From the NCBI GenBank assembly GCA_965230265.1, contig OZ245999.1, positions 2,418,001-2,482,000 of the forward strand: 64,000 nt of DNA. Reading direction: 5' to 3'. Positions 24,642 through 36,300 of the stretch are shown here, piece by piece. Position numbers and translations under genes: made by a program. Position 1 is the first letter of the stretch; every line of letters starts with the position of its first letter. Under the pieces are notes generated by a model, which had not been told where the DNA came from, searched no databases, and saw only the letters and a list, made by a program, of their open reading frames with translations. The DNA comes from JAJFKX01 sp965230265. Lineage in GTDB: Bacteria; Pseudomonadota; Gammaproteobacteria; Xanthomonadales; Wenzhouxiangellaceae.

Positions 24642-26450
24642 CTACTGCAGCGGCCAGAAATATGGAATGCCATATATCGCCACAATGGCGACCAAAATAT
24701 TCAGCGGTAACCCTACCCGGACAAAATCCACAAACCGGTAACCACCAGCCTGATAGACAAAGGTGTTGGTCTGATAACCAATCGGCGTAGCAAAACTGGC
24801 ACTGCCGGCAAGCATCACGCAGACCATAAACGGACGCGGATCCAATTCAAACTGGATTGCCATGGCATACGCTATCGGCGTAATCAAAATGGCTGTGGCG
24901 TTATTGGTCATCACAGCAGTCAACAATGATGTCATCACATACACGGTTGCCAATAAGAATAAGGGCGATACGTTATCGACCATGGCAATGGAATGTTCCA
25001 CAATCCAGTTGATTGCCCCGGTCGACTGCAATGCATTACCAATTGCCAGCATACCGAAAATCAGCATCAAAATAGGCCACTGGATAGAGCTATAGGCATC
25101 CTCACTGGATACACAACCAAATAACACAACGGCCGTTGCACCGACAAAAGCCAAGGGGGCAATCGGGGCAATATCCAATGATGCGAGAATGACCACCATC
25201 AAAATAGCTGCAATCGCAATCGGTGCTTTGCTGCGACGCAGTTCTTTGGGTTCGGCCACTGAAACATTCACAAACTGACGGCTGGAATACAATCGCTCCA
25301 GACCACTTTTGGGCCCTTCCATTAGCAGGGTATCGCCGACCTGTAACCGTATCTCTTCGAAATTCCTGGTCAGTTTGGTCTTATGTCGGTGTACCGCCAG
25401 CACGTAAACACCAAAGCGGTGGCGCAAATCCAGATCTGCTATGGTCCGCCCCAATACCCTGGCCTCTGGACCGACAATGGCTTCAATAACATGTGTTTCC
25501 TGACTGGAAATCGGCTCAAGTATGGTCTGCCCTGTGCCCTCTTCCAGACCATATATCTTTTCTCCGGAGCGACGCAGTTCAATCAGATCGTCCAGCGCTG
25601 ACTCCAGCAGAATCCGGTCACCGGCACGCAATTTAACCCTGTTCATATTGGCGCGCAGGGAGTAATCACCGCGCAACACATCCAGCACTTTAAAGCCATC
25701 CAGCTTATACAAGGGGGTCTCTTCAAGCACTTGTCCGACCAGCGGTGAGGAATAAGTCACCACAAGATCGGTGAGATAATGCTTCTCCGGTGTGGGTTGA
25801 GCATCTCCGGAAAACGCCGTCTTGGATGGCAGCAGCCACCAGCCAAACAGCAGCATGTATAAAACACCGGCGAACGCCATTAGCAAGCCAATGCCGCTGA
25901 TCTCAAAGATGGTGAACGGTTCCATACCCAAATCCCGTGCTACACCATCGACCAGAATATTGGTTGAAGTACCCAATAACGTACAAGTACCCCCCAGAAT
26001 ACTCACAAATGATAATGGAATCAGATATTTACCCGACGATTTACCCTGTGCAGCAGCAACACCAATTACCACAGGGGTTAAAATCACCACAATGGGCGTG
26101 TTGTTCATAAATGCGGACAGCACCATCACCGGCAGCAACATCACTATCATCGCACGCAGCCATGATTTACCCGAAGCACGCTTAAACACTTTGCCCAAGG
26201 AGGCAATCACCCCTGTTTGATCCAAAGCAGCACTTAATATAAACATTGCCGCAATGGTGATCGGCGCACTGTTGCTGAATACCGCCAACAAGTCATCGCC
26301 TGGAAGAATGCCCAGCGCCAGCAATAAGCCCACGCCGGCCAGTGCCACCATATCAGGTGGCTGCTTTTCGCGTAAAAAGCCGATAAAAACCGCTGTTGTG
26401 ACGAGCAATGCAATGACAATTTCAAAGCTCAGACTGGTTTGCGGATCCAT
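24642..26450 (-). CDS. SLC13 family anion permease with two RCK_C (TrkA-C) domains
   Basis: This 602-residue inner-membrane protein has N-terminal helices (IVIALLVTTAVFIGFL, MVALAGVGLLLALGIL), then the SLC13 signature MNNTPIVVILTPVV and GTCTLLGTSTNILV. A cytoplasmic insert at about residues 215-390 contains two RCK_C modules (EETPLYKLDGFKVLDVLRGDY and ARVLGRTIADLDLRHRFGVYVLAVHR). The second membrane half contains MTNNATAILITPIAYAMA and GYQTNTFVYQAGGYRFVDF. The architecture is that of sulfate, dicarboxylate or related anion transporters with regulatory RCK_C domains. The substrate is uncertain. It is the first gene of a two-gene unit with the CRTAC1 protein. Confidence 0.9.
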   Translation of the reverse strand: MDPQTSLSFEIVIALLVTTAVFIGFLREKQPPDMVALAGVGLLLALGILPGDDLLAVFSNSAPITIAAMFILSAALDQTGVIASLGKVFKRASGKSWLRAMIVMLLPVMVLSAFMNNTPIVVILTPVVIGVAAAQGKSSGKYLIPLSFVSILGGTCTLLGTSTNILVDGVARDLGMEPFTIFEISGIGLLMAFAGVLYMLLFGWWLLPSKTAFSGDAQPTPEKHYLTDLVVTYSSPLVGQVLEETPLYKLDGFKVLDVLRGDYSLRANMNRVKLRAGDRILLESALDDLIELRRSGEKIYGLEEGTGQTILEPISSQETHVIEAIVGPEARVLGRTIADLDLRHRFGVYVLAVHRHKTKLTRNFEEIRLQVGDTLLMEGPKSGLERLYSSRQFVNVSVAEPKELRRSKAPIAIAAILMVVILASLDIAPIAPLAFVGATAVVLFGCVSSEDAYSSIQWPILMLIFGMLAIGNALQSTGAINWIVEHSIAMVDNVSPLFLLATVYVMTSLLTAVMTNNATAILITPIAYAMAIQFELDPRPFMVCVMLAGSASFATPIGYQTNTFVYQAGGYRFVDFVRVGLPLNILVAIVAIYGIPYFWPLQ

Positions 26451-26537
26451 AAAGCTCCCATCTAATACACCTGTCAGCCCCGTTATTGACGACAGATTAG
26501 GTTATTCCACTGACGAAGATGGCAGCTAGACCGGTTG

Positions 26538-26554
26538 CTGTCAATGATTGACAG
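26538..26554. promoter_or_regulatory. Inverted repeat in divergent promoter region
   Basis: CTGTCAA (26538-26544) and TTGACAG (26548-26554) are perfect 7-bp arms around TGA, between the divergent SLC13 and acyltransferase genes. It may be an operator. The rest of 26451-26705 holds no ORF that I would call. Confidence 0.35.
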
Positions 26555-26705
26555 ACAGCAAATCTCAGGCTATATGCCAGGCCGCTCAGCCAGCGCCAAT
26601 AGCAGCAAACACTGACATATAACTAACCGTCATAAGTTTGTCATCATTTTAACGTCGTTTGCGGTTAAAATAGGCCTTAGTTTATTAGAGTCATTGCCAA
26701 CTAAG

Positions 26706-28460
26706 ATGTCCTCTGATCTATCAACACAAGAGTCTAATCGCCTGCAGCCTGCATCGCAGCTGAATTTCGAGAAGATACTTGAGAATCAGTTTCCCAGCTG
26801 GTTTACCGGCCGGAAACAGCAAATTGCCAGACCGCTGAGCCGGGGTCTGGGAAGCTGGCTGGGTATGGACGTGGCCAATCAGATATTACGCGACTATGGC
26901 CATTTGCGCGGTTTATCCTTCGTTGAAGCCTCATTGCGCCAGTTTGACTGTCGTTATCTGATCGATGATGTAGAAGTTGGCCACATCCCTACCAGTGGCC
27001 GGGTGATTATTGCCTCCAACCACCCTTTGGGTGGACTGGATTCATTTCTACTGCTCAAATTGATCGGTGATATTCGCCCGGATGTCAAAATTCTTGCTAA
27101 CGATATCTTATTGGGTATCGAACCGATACAGGATTTACTACTGGGTGTGAAAATCATGGGTGGTAAACCCTCTGCCAGCAACTACCGCCGGATTTTAGAG
27201 GCCTTAGAGCAAGATCAGGCTGTTATCGTGTTCCCTGCTGGGGAAGTATCCCGACTTGGTCCGAAAGGGATTCGCGATGGGCGCTGGGAAAGTGGCTTCT
27301 TACGCTTTGCTGCCCATACCGGCGCGCCGATACTGCCCGTTCACCTACAGGCCCACAATACGCCCTGGTTTTATGTCGCTGCCATGCTGGCCAAACCACT
27401 GGGTACTTTATTGCTGCCCAGGCAGTTATTCATGCGCAAAGGTGAAACCCGGGTACCGGTAAGAATTGGCACACCGATATGCCCACCGCAACTGGGCTCT
27501 GCCAAAGCACTGCGGGAACAGTCACAGACTATTCGCCAGCGCGTCTATCAATTGCGTAAGCACCGTCAAAAACGCGAGCAAATGGCTGTCGTCTCCAAAC
27601 CCGAAAATCCTCGTTTGCTGTATCAGGAGCTAAAGCAGGCCGAACGTATAGGCACCACTCAGGATGGCAAAGCCATCTTTCTGGCGCAGCCGGATACCGG
27701 CAGCGTGTTAATGAGGGAAATTGGTCGGTTGCGTGAGTTTACTTTCAGGGCGGTTGGAGAAGGAACCGGTGCACACCGTGACCTGGATGCTTTTGATCGC
27801 TATTACGAACATCTGGTGTTATGGGACGATGAGCAGCTAGAGATTGCGGGCGCCTACCGAATGGTCCGTACCGCACCACTGGTAGATCAGCATGGTTTGC
27901 AAAGCCTGTATACCGCCGGATTGTTTAACTATTCTGCTGATATGCAGACTTATCTGAAAAACGGTCTGGAATTGGGCCGCAGCTTCGTACAACCCAGGTA
28001 TTGGGGCTCACGCAGTCTGGACTACCTTTGGCATGGCATTGGCGCTTATTTGCGTAAATATCAGGATATCCGCTATCTGCTGGGGCCTGTGTCCATCTCT
28101 GCCCAAGAACCAGCGGCCGCACGTGACTGGCTGGTTGCCTATTACGACAAATATTTCGGCTCTGAGCAATCGCTGGCCGAAGCCCGGCAACCGTTTAATT
28201 TTCATGGTGTCGCCCCTGACTTTGGTGGACTGGATGCAGAAACCAGCTTTAAAGTACTTAAGCAAAACCTGAAGCAACTGGGCTCTCGCGTGCCTACACT
28301 GTATAAACAGTATACGGAGCTGTGCGAGCCGGGTGGTGCACGTTTCCTGGCTTTTGGTGTGGACCCGGACTTCTCTGACTCAGTGGATGGCTTGATTCTT
28401 GTTGATTTGCATAAATTGCGCCCTAACAAGAAAGACCGGTATATTACCGGCAGTTTATAA
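26706..28460 (+). CDS. Fused PlsC-type and OlsB/GNAT-type acyltransferase (OlsF-like aminolipid synthase)
   Basis: This 584-residue protein has two domains. The N-terminal half (about residues 80-290) is a lysophospholipid-type O-acyltransferase with ASNHPLGGLDSFLLL (the NHx4D-like catalytic block) and VIVFPAGEVSRLGPKG. The C-terminal half (about 320-580) resembles the acyl-ACP-dependent N-acyltransferases of ornithine and glycine lipid synthesis (MREIGRLREFTFRAVGEGTG, LDAFDRYYEHLVLWD, EIAGAYRMVRT, GRSFVQPRYWGSRSLDYLWHGIGAYL). This order matches OlsF, which makes ornithine lipids with one protein. The amino-acid headgroup is not determined by sequence. ATG at 26706 is preferred; an in-frame TTG at 26694 also exists. 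Confidence 0.82.
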   Translation: MSSDLSTQESNRLQPASQLNFEKILENQFPSWFTGRKQQIARPLSRGLGSWLGMDVANQILRDYGHLRGLSFVEASLRQFDCRYLIDDVEVGHIPTSGRVIIASNHPLGGLDSFLLLKLIGDIRPDVKILANDILLGIEPIQDLLLGVKIMGGKPSASNYRRILEALEQDQAVIVFPAGEVSRLGPKGIRDGRWESGFLRFAAHTGAPILPVHLQAHNTPWFYVAAMLAKPLGTLLLPRQLFMRKGETRVPVRIGTPICPPQLGSAKALREQSQTIRQRVYQLRKHRQKREQMAVVSKPENPRLLYQELKQAERIGTTQDGKAIFLAQPDTGSVLMREIGRLREFTFRAVGEGTGAHRDLDAFDRYYEHLVLWDDEQLEIAGAYRMVRTAPLVDQHGLQSLYTAGLFNYSADMQTYLKNGLELGRSFVQPRYWGSRSLDYLWHGIGAYLRKYQDIRYLLGPVSISAQEPAAARDWLVAYYDKYFGSEQSLAEARQPFNFHGVAPDFGGLDAETSFKVLKQNLKQLGSRVPTLYKQYTELCEPGGARFLAFGVDPDFSDSVDGLILVDLHKLRPNKKDRYITGSL

Positions 28461-28479
28461 CTGACCTTTGCCCCAAACT

Positions 28480-29688
28480 ATGCGTCTCATTTACGATGGC
28501 TTGCTCGCCAGTCTGCTGCTGGCGCTGTCTGCATTGGCCACTGCACAAGACCAATTGCGTTATGATTTTGAGATCCATGCTGATTTCAGACAGGCCGCTA
28601 GCCGGTCCAGTGACAACGACTGCATCCCTGTTAGCGTAAGGGTCACACAAGACCGCCACCTGCTAAGGCGCTTATCATGGCGCAACCAGGATATCATGCT
28701 GGATTTAAAAGCAGACGGTACACTTGTGCAGGAACAAGACCGCTGGCGCTGGCAAGTGCCTGCCAGCGGTGGTCAATTGAGCTACTGCGTGCAATTGGAC
28801 CATCAACGTGGTCAAAACTATGATGCCCGTGTCACCACAGACTGGGCCTTGTTCCGGGCAGATGACCTGTTTCCTGCAGCCAGCAGCCTGGGGTTGCGAG
28901 GCAGTTTTTCTAACACCACCCTAAAATTTAGCCTGCCTTCCAGCTGGACCTCGGTGACTGCTTATCCTGAAATCACAAAGCACCTCTACCTCATCAATAA
29001 CCCGCAAAGACGCTTTGATCGCCCCACTGGCTGGGTACAGCTGGGCGATTTGGGAATACGGCGAGACAACCTGGCAGGCACTCAAGTAGCGGTTTCTGCA
29101 CCTGTTGGTCAAGGCATAGAGCGGCTGGAAATAATGACCATGCTGGCTTTCACCATGCCTACACTGCGTGACTGGTTTCCGATGTTTACTAACCGGCTGT
29201 TGATTGTCAGTGCCAATGAAGATATGTGGCGCGGCGCACTTTCCGGTCCAAACTCATTGTTTATTCATGGTGACCGGCCGTTGGTCAGCGAAAACGGTAC
29301 CAGCACTTTGTTACATGAGCTGGTTCATGTTACCATGCAACGACACGCAGCCAGTAACGCTGACTGGATTGATGAAGGTCTGGCTGAGTATTTGAGCCTG
29401 GTCATATTGCATGAAGCTGGCGGTTTAACCAACCGTCGTTTCAATGCTGCTGTGGCCCGGCAAAAACGCTGGGGCAACACTGTCCGCCGGCTGGGGACCC
29501 GCCGCTCCAGCGGCGCCGCCACCGCCAAAGCCGTTACCGTTTTTGCTGAACTGCACCAGGAAATAGGCGATGATAACTTCCGCGAATTGGTAATGAGACT
29601 CGCAGATGACGGTCCTCCGATAACACCTGAACTGCTCAAGACTTTAGCTGAACAACTTCATGGGAACAGCATGAAAAGCCTGCCCTAA
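28480..29688 (+). CDS. Exported zinc metallopeptidase, peptidase MA-like (HExxH)
   Basis: This 402-residue protein has a signal peptide (LLASLLLALSALATAQ). The ATG at 28480 is used, since a TTG four codons earlier lacks support. The catalytic HELVH lies at about residues 279-283, and the downstream glutamate of WIDEGLAEYLSL (about residue 299) completes a gluzincin zinc site. The N-terminal 200 residues are a beta-rich domain resembling that before M61-like peptidases. It probably acts in the periplasm. It follows the acyltransferase gene with a 19-bp gap, so co-transcription is likely. The substrate is unknown. Confidence 0.83.
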   Translation: MRLIYDGLLASLLLALSALATAQDQLRYDFEIHADFRQAASRSSDNDCIPVSVRVTQDRHLLRRLSWRNQDIMLDLKADGTLVQEQDRWRWQVPASGGQLSYCVQLDHQRGQNYDARVTTDWALFRADDLFPAASSLGLRGSFSNTTLKFSLPSSWTSVTAYPEITKHLYLINNPQRRFDRPTGWVQLGDLGIRRDNLAGTQVAVSAPVGQGIERLEIMTMLAFTMPTLRDWFPMFTNRLLIVSANEDMWRGALSGPNSLFIHGDRPLVSENGTSTLLHELVHVTMQRHAASNADWIDEGLAEYLSLVILHEAGGLTNRRFNAAVARQKRWGNTVRRLGTRRSSGAATAKAVTVFAELHQEIGDDNFRELVMRLADDGPPITPELLKTLAEQLHGNSMKSLP

Positions 29689-29764
29689 AAATATCAATGC
29701 CATTATAGATGTCGATCCAGAAGAAACCTCTCAGATACCGCACCAGCTGTGATATGGGCAACAG

Positions 29765-30280
29765 ATGAAGTCAGGAAGGTACAACGAATATTATTGGCTG
29801 GTATCTCGAAAAGCCCTTTGGGGGATTGATAAACTCGTAATCGCTCACCATGACAATATGATACTGGCTATAACAAGTTTTGATAGCGGCCCGCTAAAGC
29901 CATCGAAAGAAGAGATAGAACTTGGGTGGCGTGACAGAGATAAAATCATGTATAGCCCATGCTTGAGCAAAAGCATTGATATACCACATGATCAATACGA
30001 TGAGTGGTACGTCGCTAGTACTTTGGTACTTGAAAGTGATGCGCTTGAGGTTTTTGTAAACTACGGTGGTTTTTCATTGGTTCCTCCCGAAGAATCCTAT
30101 AAAGAGTTTGATCCAAGCTGGGAGAAAAATAGTTTGGATTTCTTAAAGCCAATTCAATCACGGTTCTGGTATCAGATCGAAAAAATTTGCCCAGAGACAT
30201 TTGTAGCTATCGGCGACAATGATGTCGTTGTTTCTAAAAACAAGCAGTTTATCGAAGCGATTATCAACAAATACAGTTAA
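29765..30280 (+). CDS. Orphan protein of unknown function, AT-rich
   Basis: This 171-residue ORF has no signal peptide or membrane segment and is rich in Asp, Glu, Tyr and Trp (for example PHDQYDEWYVASTLVLESDALEVFVNYGG). No family is recognised. Its codon use is clearly more AT-rich than its neighbours (many AAA, GAT, ATA codons), which suggests recent acquisition. Small acidic cytoplasmic proteins of this look are often immunity or antitoxin-type proteins, but no toxin partner is visible next to it, so that is speculation. It has no strong ribosome site. Confidence 0.6.
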   Translation: MKSGRYNEYYWLVSRKALWGIDKLVIAHHDNMILAITSFDSGPLKPSKEEIELGWRDRDKIMYSPCLSKSIDIPHDQYDEWYVASTLVLESDALEVFVNYGGFSLVPPEESYKEFDPSWEKNSLDFLKPIQSRFWYQIEKICPETFVAIGDNDVVVSKNKQFIEAIINKYS

Positions 30281-30306
30281 GAGCCAAAGCTCAGCACTTA
30301 CATAAC

Positions 30307-30338
30307 TGGCCAACCGCCTCATATGAGACGGTTGGCCA
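30307..30338. terminator. 32-bp near-perfect inverted repeat between convergent genes
   Basis: TGGCCAACCG (30307-30316) pairs with CGGTTGGCCA (30329-30338), and the centre is itself the palindrome CTCATATGAG; only one C/A pair is mismatched. It lies between the orphan ORF and the giant minus-strand gene and probably terminates both transcripts, although no long T-run follows. Confidence 0.55.
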
Positions 30339-30369
30339 TTGTCATAGCATCACACTTTAAATGTTGCCT

Positions 30370-33300
30370 TTATCCAACCCTTTTAGAGCTTAAACGCATA
30401 CCTGCCAAGAGGACAAACATCGCTAACATCATCAGCATACCCCACATATTCAGTGCAGGGACTGCAATAAATATTATCGTGGTAACGTCATCCGTGTTAT
30501 CCGCTTCAACAGGGTCAGAAGTATCAGCATCAACCACCGCAGTATTAAGAATTTCTCCCTGCGCATCGGCATCAACCTGAACCATAATCGTATAACTGGT
30601 TGATTCTCCATTGGCCAAATCACCCAGGCTACAGGTCGGTACCGCTACTGGGTCTTCTGCACAGCCTGTGGTTGAAATCAAACTCACCTGGCTCGGCAAG
30701 TCATCCGTGACAACCACATTAACTGCATCACCCGGGCCGTTATTAACGACTGTCAACTGATAGCTGAATACGCCACCTTGCTCGACACCACTGACATCAG
30801 ACCCTTTCAATAACAACAGGTCTGCATTACCACCGATATCAATGACATAGTCTTCTACCTCACCGTCCATCGCGACACCGGTAGGTCCGACACCACCAGT
30901 TGTGTTACAGCGGAACCTGGCAAAGGTATCTCCTTCAGCTACACCAGGAGGAATAACAATCGACAAGGCGTTTTGACCGCTGTCTGCTGCCAGCAGTTGG
31001 TCTATGACCACCTGCTCACCAGCGCTATCACCAAATACCCCGCTCTGGTCAAAGTCAAACCATACATTCAACAAGCAGGCCTGACTGCCACTGCCGGCAG
31101 GCATATCCACCAACACGCCGGTATTGGTGCTATCAACAACCAGCGGTGTGGTAAAGCTGACACCATCTTCATCATCAGCACCTATACAGGTTCCAAGAAC
31201 ACTTGAACCTGCTGCCAGATCATCACCATCTGCGGTTACTGTCGGCACACCATCGGCTTCGCTATCAACACAATTGCCCATGAAGACAGGAACATCCTCA
31301 TCCAATACATGTTGAGCACCTCCTGCGCCTACTGTTGTGCCGAAGGTATCAGGCGCATCAGCCAAATCAATGCCTTTGACTGCAATCGCATAATCTTCAA
31401 CCTCACCGCTCATGGCAAAGCCGGATGGTGCATCACCACCTGCCTCACTTAAACGGAAACGAGCATAGCTGGTTGTTTGTGGAACGACATCGCATGGCAC
31501 CGCGATATTGATGGTATTAACACCACCAGTCACTGGTGTATCTGTGGCAATCTGATCAGCCGCATCAAAGTCACCATCACCGTTAAAGTCGATCCAGGCA
31601 TTCAACAAGCCACTTTGTGATGCCTCTACTTCAATATCGGCATTGCCACAGGCAAAGAGCATATCGGTAAACACCACACCGTCTTCATCATCGTTGGCAC
31701 TCGCACAATTACCTGACGTACTGGTACCTGCACCCAGGTCATCACCATCAGCATCCACCGAAGGCTGTCCATCGGCTTCTGTATCGACACAGCTACCGAG
31801 GAATAAAGGTATCGCCGGATCAATAGCATGTTGAGCACCATTGGCTGCAATGGTTGTCGCGTAGCTATCCGGTGCATCACCCAAATCAATGCCTTTGACA
31901 TTAATGCTGTAGTCTTCCACTTCACCTGTCATGGCGACACCAGCTGGTCCATCACCACCCGCCAGGCTTAATCGGAAGCGGGCATAACTGGTCTCTTGAG
32001 GAACCACATCGCAAGGCACATCAACACTCAATGTGTTATCTCCCGCTGCGACGGCAAAGTCTGTGGCAATCTGGTCACCAGCATCAAAGTCGCCATCGCC
32101 ATTGAAATCAATCCAGGCATTCAGTAAACCCGCTTGATTGGCACTGATGCTGATATCAGCGGCATTACAGGCTACGATCATATCGGTGAAAATCACTCCA
32201 TCTTCATCGTCATTGGCAACAGCACAGTTTCCAACCGTTCCCAAGCCAACGCCTATGTCATCACCATCAGCATCCACTGTGGGTTGACCATCCGCTTCTG
32301 TATCCACACAAGCACCCATAAATAATGGCGCGCCCGGATCGACCACATGCTGAGCACCTACTGATGCCATCGTGGTCAGATAGGTATCCGGTGCATCACC
32401 CAAGTCCAGCCCTTTGATCACCACCGAGTAGTCTTCTACTTCACCCGTCATCGCCGTTCCGGCTGGCCCATCGCCACCAGCTTCGCTCACTCTAAAGCGT
32501 GCATAGCTGTTGGCCTGAGGCACTGCATCACACGGCACATTGGCAGTAACGGTATTCGCCCCGGCAACGACTGCCAGGTTATTGGCAATCTGATCGGTAT
32601 CATCAAAGTCACCATCACCATTAAAATCTATCCAGGCATTCAAAATGCCGGCTTGTGATGCATTAACACTAATGTCTGCTGTATTACAGGCAATAACCAT
32701 ATCTGTGAAGATTACGCCATCCTCATCATCATTGGCTGCAGCACAGGTACCTAAGGTACTGTTGCCAATACCCAGGTCATCACCATCGGCATCTACCGTG
32801 GGTTGTCCATCGGCTTCTGTATCGACACAGGCGCCCAAGAACAGAGGAATTGCTGAATCAACCGCATGTTGGGCACCACCGGCCCCTATGGTGGTCGAGA
32901 AACTATCGGGTGCATCACCTAAATCGATACCCTTGATGGCTACAGCGTAATCTTCTATTTCACCATCCGCGGCGGTACCAAGAGGACCAGCAACACCGGC
33001 TGTACTTAACCGGAATCTTGCATAACTCACCGCTTGTGGAATAGCGCCACAAGGCACTGCAAAGCTGAGACTGTTCGCACCGGCAGCCACTGCCTGACCA
33101 GCAAATATCTGATCACCGGCACCAAAACTGCCATTACCATCAAAATCTACCCATGCATCCAGAGTACCGGACTGGCTGACTGTCACGGTAGTGTCCGCAT
33201 TGCCACAGGCAATAATCATACTGTCAAAGGTCACGCCATCTTCATCATCATTGGCGGCACAGGTACCCAATGTGCTGTTGCCAAGACCAAGATCATCACC

Positions 33301-36300
33301 ATCAGCGTTAACACTTGGTTGACCATCGGCTTCAGTATCAACACAAGCTCCCAGGAATAATGGTGAAGCAGCGTCTACGATATGGTTTGCGCCCGTTGCT
33401 CCCAGGCTTGTGCCATAGCTATCGGGCGCATCGCCCAAGTCAATGCCTTTGATGATCACTGCATAATCTTCGACTTCACCGGTCATTGCTAAACCGGTCG
33501 CTCCAACGCCACCGGCTGCATCAAACCGGAAGCGGGCATAGCTAAGCGTTTGTGGTATCGCATCACACGGGATAGCCGCGGTCAGCACATTCGCGCCTGC
33601 TGCTAAAGCAGTATCAGTGAATATTTGATCGGCAGCATCAAAGTCGCCGTCACCATTAAAGTCGATCCAGGCATTCAATATACCGGCCTGCCCTGCTGCA
33701 ACTGTTATACCTGCGTTACCACAGGCGACGATCATACTGTTAAACACCACACCATCTTCATCATCATTGGCTACCGCACAGCTACCCACTGTGCCCAAAC
33801 CAACGCCCGTATCATCACCAGTGGCTGCTGAGTTGGGTTGTCCATCGGCTTCGTTATCCACACAAGCACCCAGGAATAACGGTGCCGCCGGGTCAACAAC
33901 GTGTTGTGCACCCGTAGCTGCCATTAAAGTGCCATAGGAATCAGGCGCATCACCCAAATCCAAACCTTTAATGGTCACTGTGTAATCCTCGATTTCACCA
34001 TCAGCTGCCATACCGCCCGGGCCATCCCCACCTGCAGTACTGACACGGAAACGGGCATAACTGACAGCCTGTGCTACGGCATCACAAGGTATATTTGCGG
34101 TTAAAGTGTTGGCACCTGCAACCACAGCTGAATCAGTGGCTATCTGATCACTGGCATCAAAATCACCATCGCCATTAAAATCAATCCAGGCATTTAATAA
34201 ACCGGCCTGCGTTGATGTCACCGTAATATCCGATGTCCCACAGGCAATAATCATATCGTTAAAGACAACACCGTCTTCATCATCATTGGCTATTGCACAA
34301 GTACCATTGGTGGCGTTGCCAGCACCCAGGTCATCGCCATCGGCTGAGGGAGTCGGCTGCCCATCATCTTCACTATCAATACAGGCACCTAAAAACAGTG
34401 ATGCTCCCGCACCCAATTCATGTGTCGGTCCACCAGAACCACTTAAAGTACCGTAACTGTCCGGCGCATCGCCCAGATCGATATTTGCTGCTGCAAAAAC
34501 AAAGCCAAAATCAAACGTATGATCATTATCGCCTGCATTACCTGTGGTTAATGAGACACCCGTCGCACCCCCGTTAAATGGCCCCGCTGCTGGCGTCACC
34601 GTTACACCATCAGAATCTCGGATTATGTCATTGGCAAAGCCTGCCAGATCAGCCAGAGGGGTTGCTGGAGCGGCATTTTCCAGAGGATTTCCAGCATTGA
34701 AATTTACTGGGTCCACGACCACGAAAAAGTCTTCGCCAAATGCCAGCGGGCCATTAACAATTCCTACTGAGTCTGTGGTATCCGGATCAGTTGCAGTGCC
34801 ACCAATGAACAGATAATTACCGGTAGCATTCGTGGTTGCGCTGGCAACAATCGCACCCATGCTATCCAGCAGGTGTACGATCACATTTGCAATCGGTGCT
34901 TCATCCGGGTCTTGTATGCCGTTGTCATTGGTATCCGTCCAAATATAATTGCCTATCTGAATTGGCGCTGCATTGCACATTAATTCAATGTCGCCCAAAC
35001 CATTGGCTTTAGAGAAATTGTTCAACTCACCCGGTACCGAGCCATTTTGTGGGTAAACCAAAAAACCCAGATCACGTGCAGTGCCATCTATACTGCTGAA
35101 CCAGTTGATCCCACCTGAGTTAGCCAGTGGCGGGGAAAAAGCCACTGAGGTAAATGTATTCATGGTGGTCATGGCCACTTCATTCTGACCAGGCAACAGT
35201 GCCAAACCACCAAAACCACCCTCTGCATGAAATATCAAGCCGGTATCTAATAACCCGGTGAAGTCCTGAAAATAAAATTCACCGCCACCGGGTCCCTCGT
35301 TATTACCCGCACCTGCGGTTGTTACACCACCTGCTGTAGCATTATTCTCTAAAGTAAAAACCCCTGCCACATTGGCTGCTCTTAAGGTATCACCTGAACC
35401 AAAAGAGGCGCCTAAAATATCAATAAACCCTGGTGGTATCGGAATCGCCTCCTGCTGCGCATTGCCAATCGTTGAGCCCATCCGGTCTAAAAATGCCAGA
35501 ATCATCGAACCATCTACATCAAATTCAATATCAGCCAGGATTGGTTGTGGATAAGCATGTACATCGAAAGCAATATTCCCGCCACCAAACGGAATGGTAT
35601 TTCTTAGGCAATCACTTAGATCTTCATCGTTGGTCCATGGGAACCATTGATTCCTGGTGCAGGCAAAAGGCGGTGGAGAACCATTATTAAAAACATCACC
35701 ACGGACATAATCCAATGGGAACCTTAGTACCTCAGTGAAACTCGTGCCATCGAAACGTTGTACGATCGCCTCTAAATTGGCGTTGTTATTGGTGTCCGGA
35801 TCGCTGCTGCCATCGCATACCATGCCAACGTAAACATCGCCACGATAAACTTTCACCGCAAATGGCCTGAATTCACCCAGCGTGCAGACAGGGTCCATAA
35901 TCGGAAAGCCCGTTATATCGGCAGCAACAGGTGCTGTGGCTGGGTTATCGTCGGCATCAATGACAATCGAGTACAGCGTTTTATCGTTTAGATTGATCGT
36001 CCAAAGTGTGCTGTCATCGGCACTGATATCAATATCGCCCAGACCCATGGTAGCTACCGGTGCAATGGTATTGGCATCCATGTAAAAGTTTCCGGGGTCG
36101 GCCGGGAGACCGCGTGCGGCATTGGTACCAATGCTACCTGTATCGATGGTTGCAATATCGTTTAAATCTAAAAACTCTGCAGGTGCAACAATGCCACTGG
36201 GGTCAATGGTATAGATATTACCGGTACTTTCACCGGGGCCTAAACCTGCATAGCGTTTGACTGTTGCCGCTGCGAACAACCGCTGGGTGGTGCGTTGATA

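Noticed and set aside
30835..34490. Regularly spaced similar sequences that could suggest a repeat array such as CRISPR
   Set aside because: The units are ~520 bp, coding throughout, and encode GEVED protein modules; there are no short repeats with spacers or cas genes.
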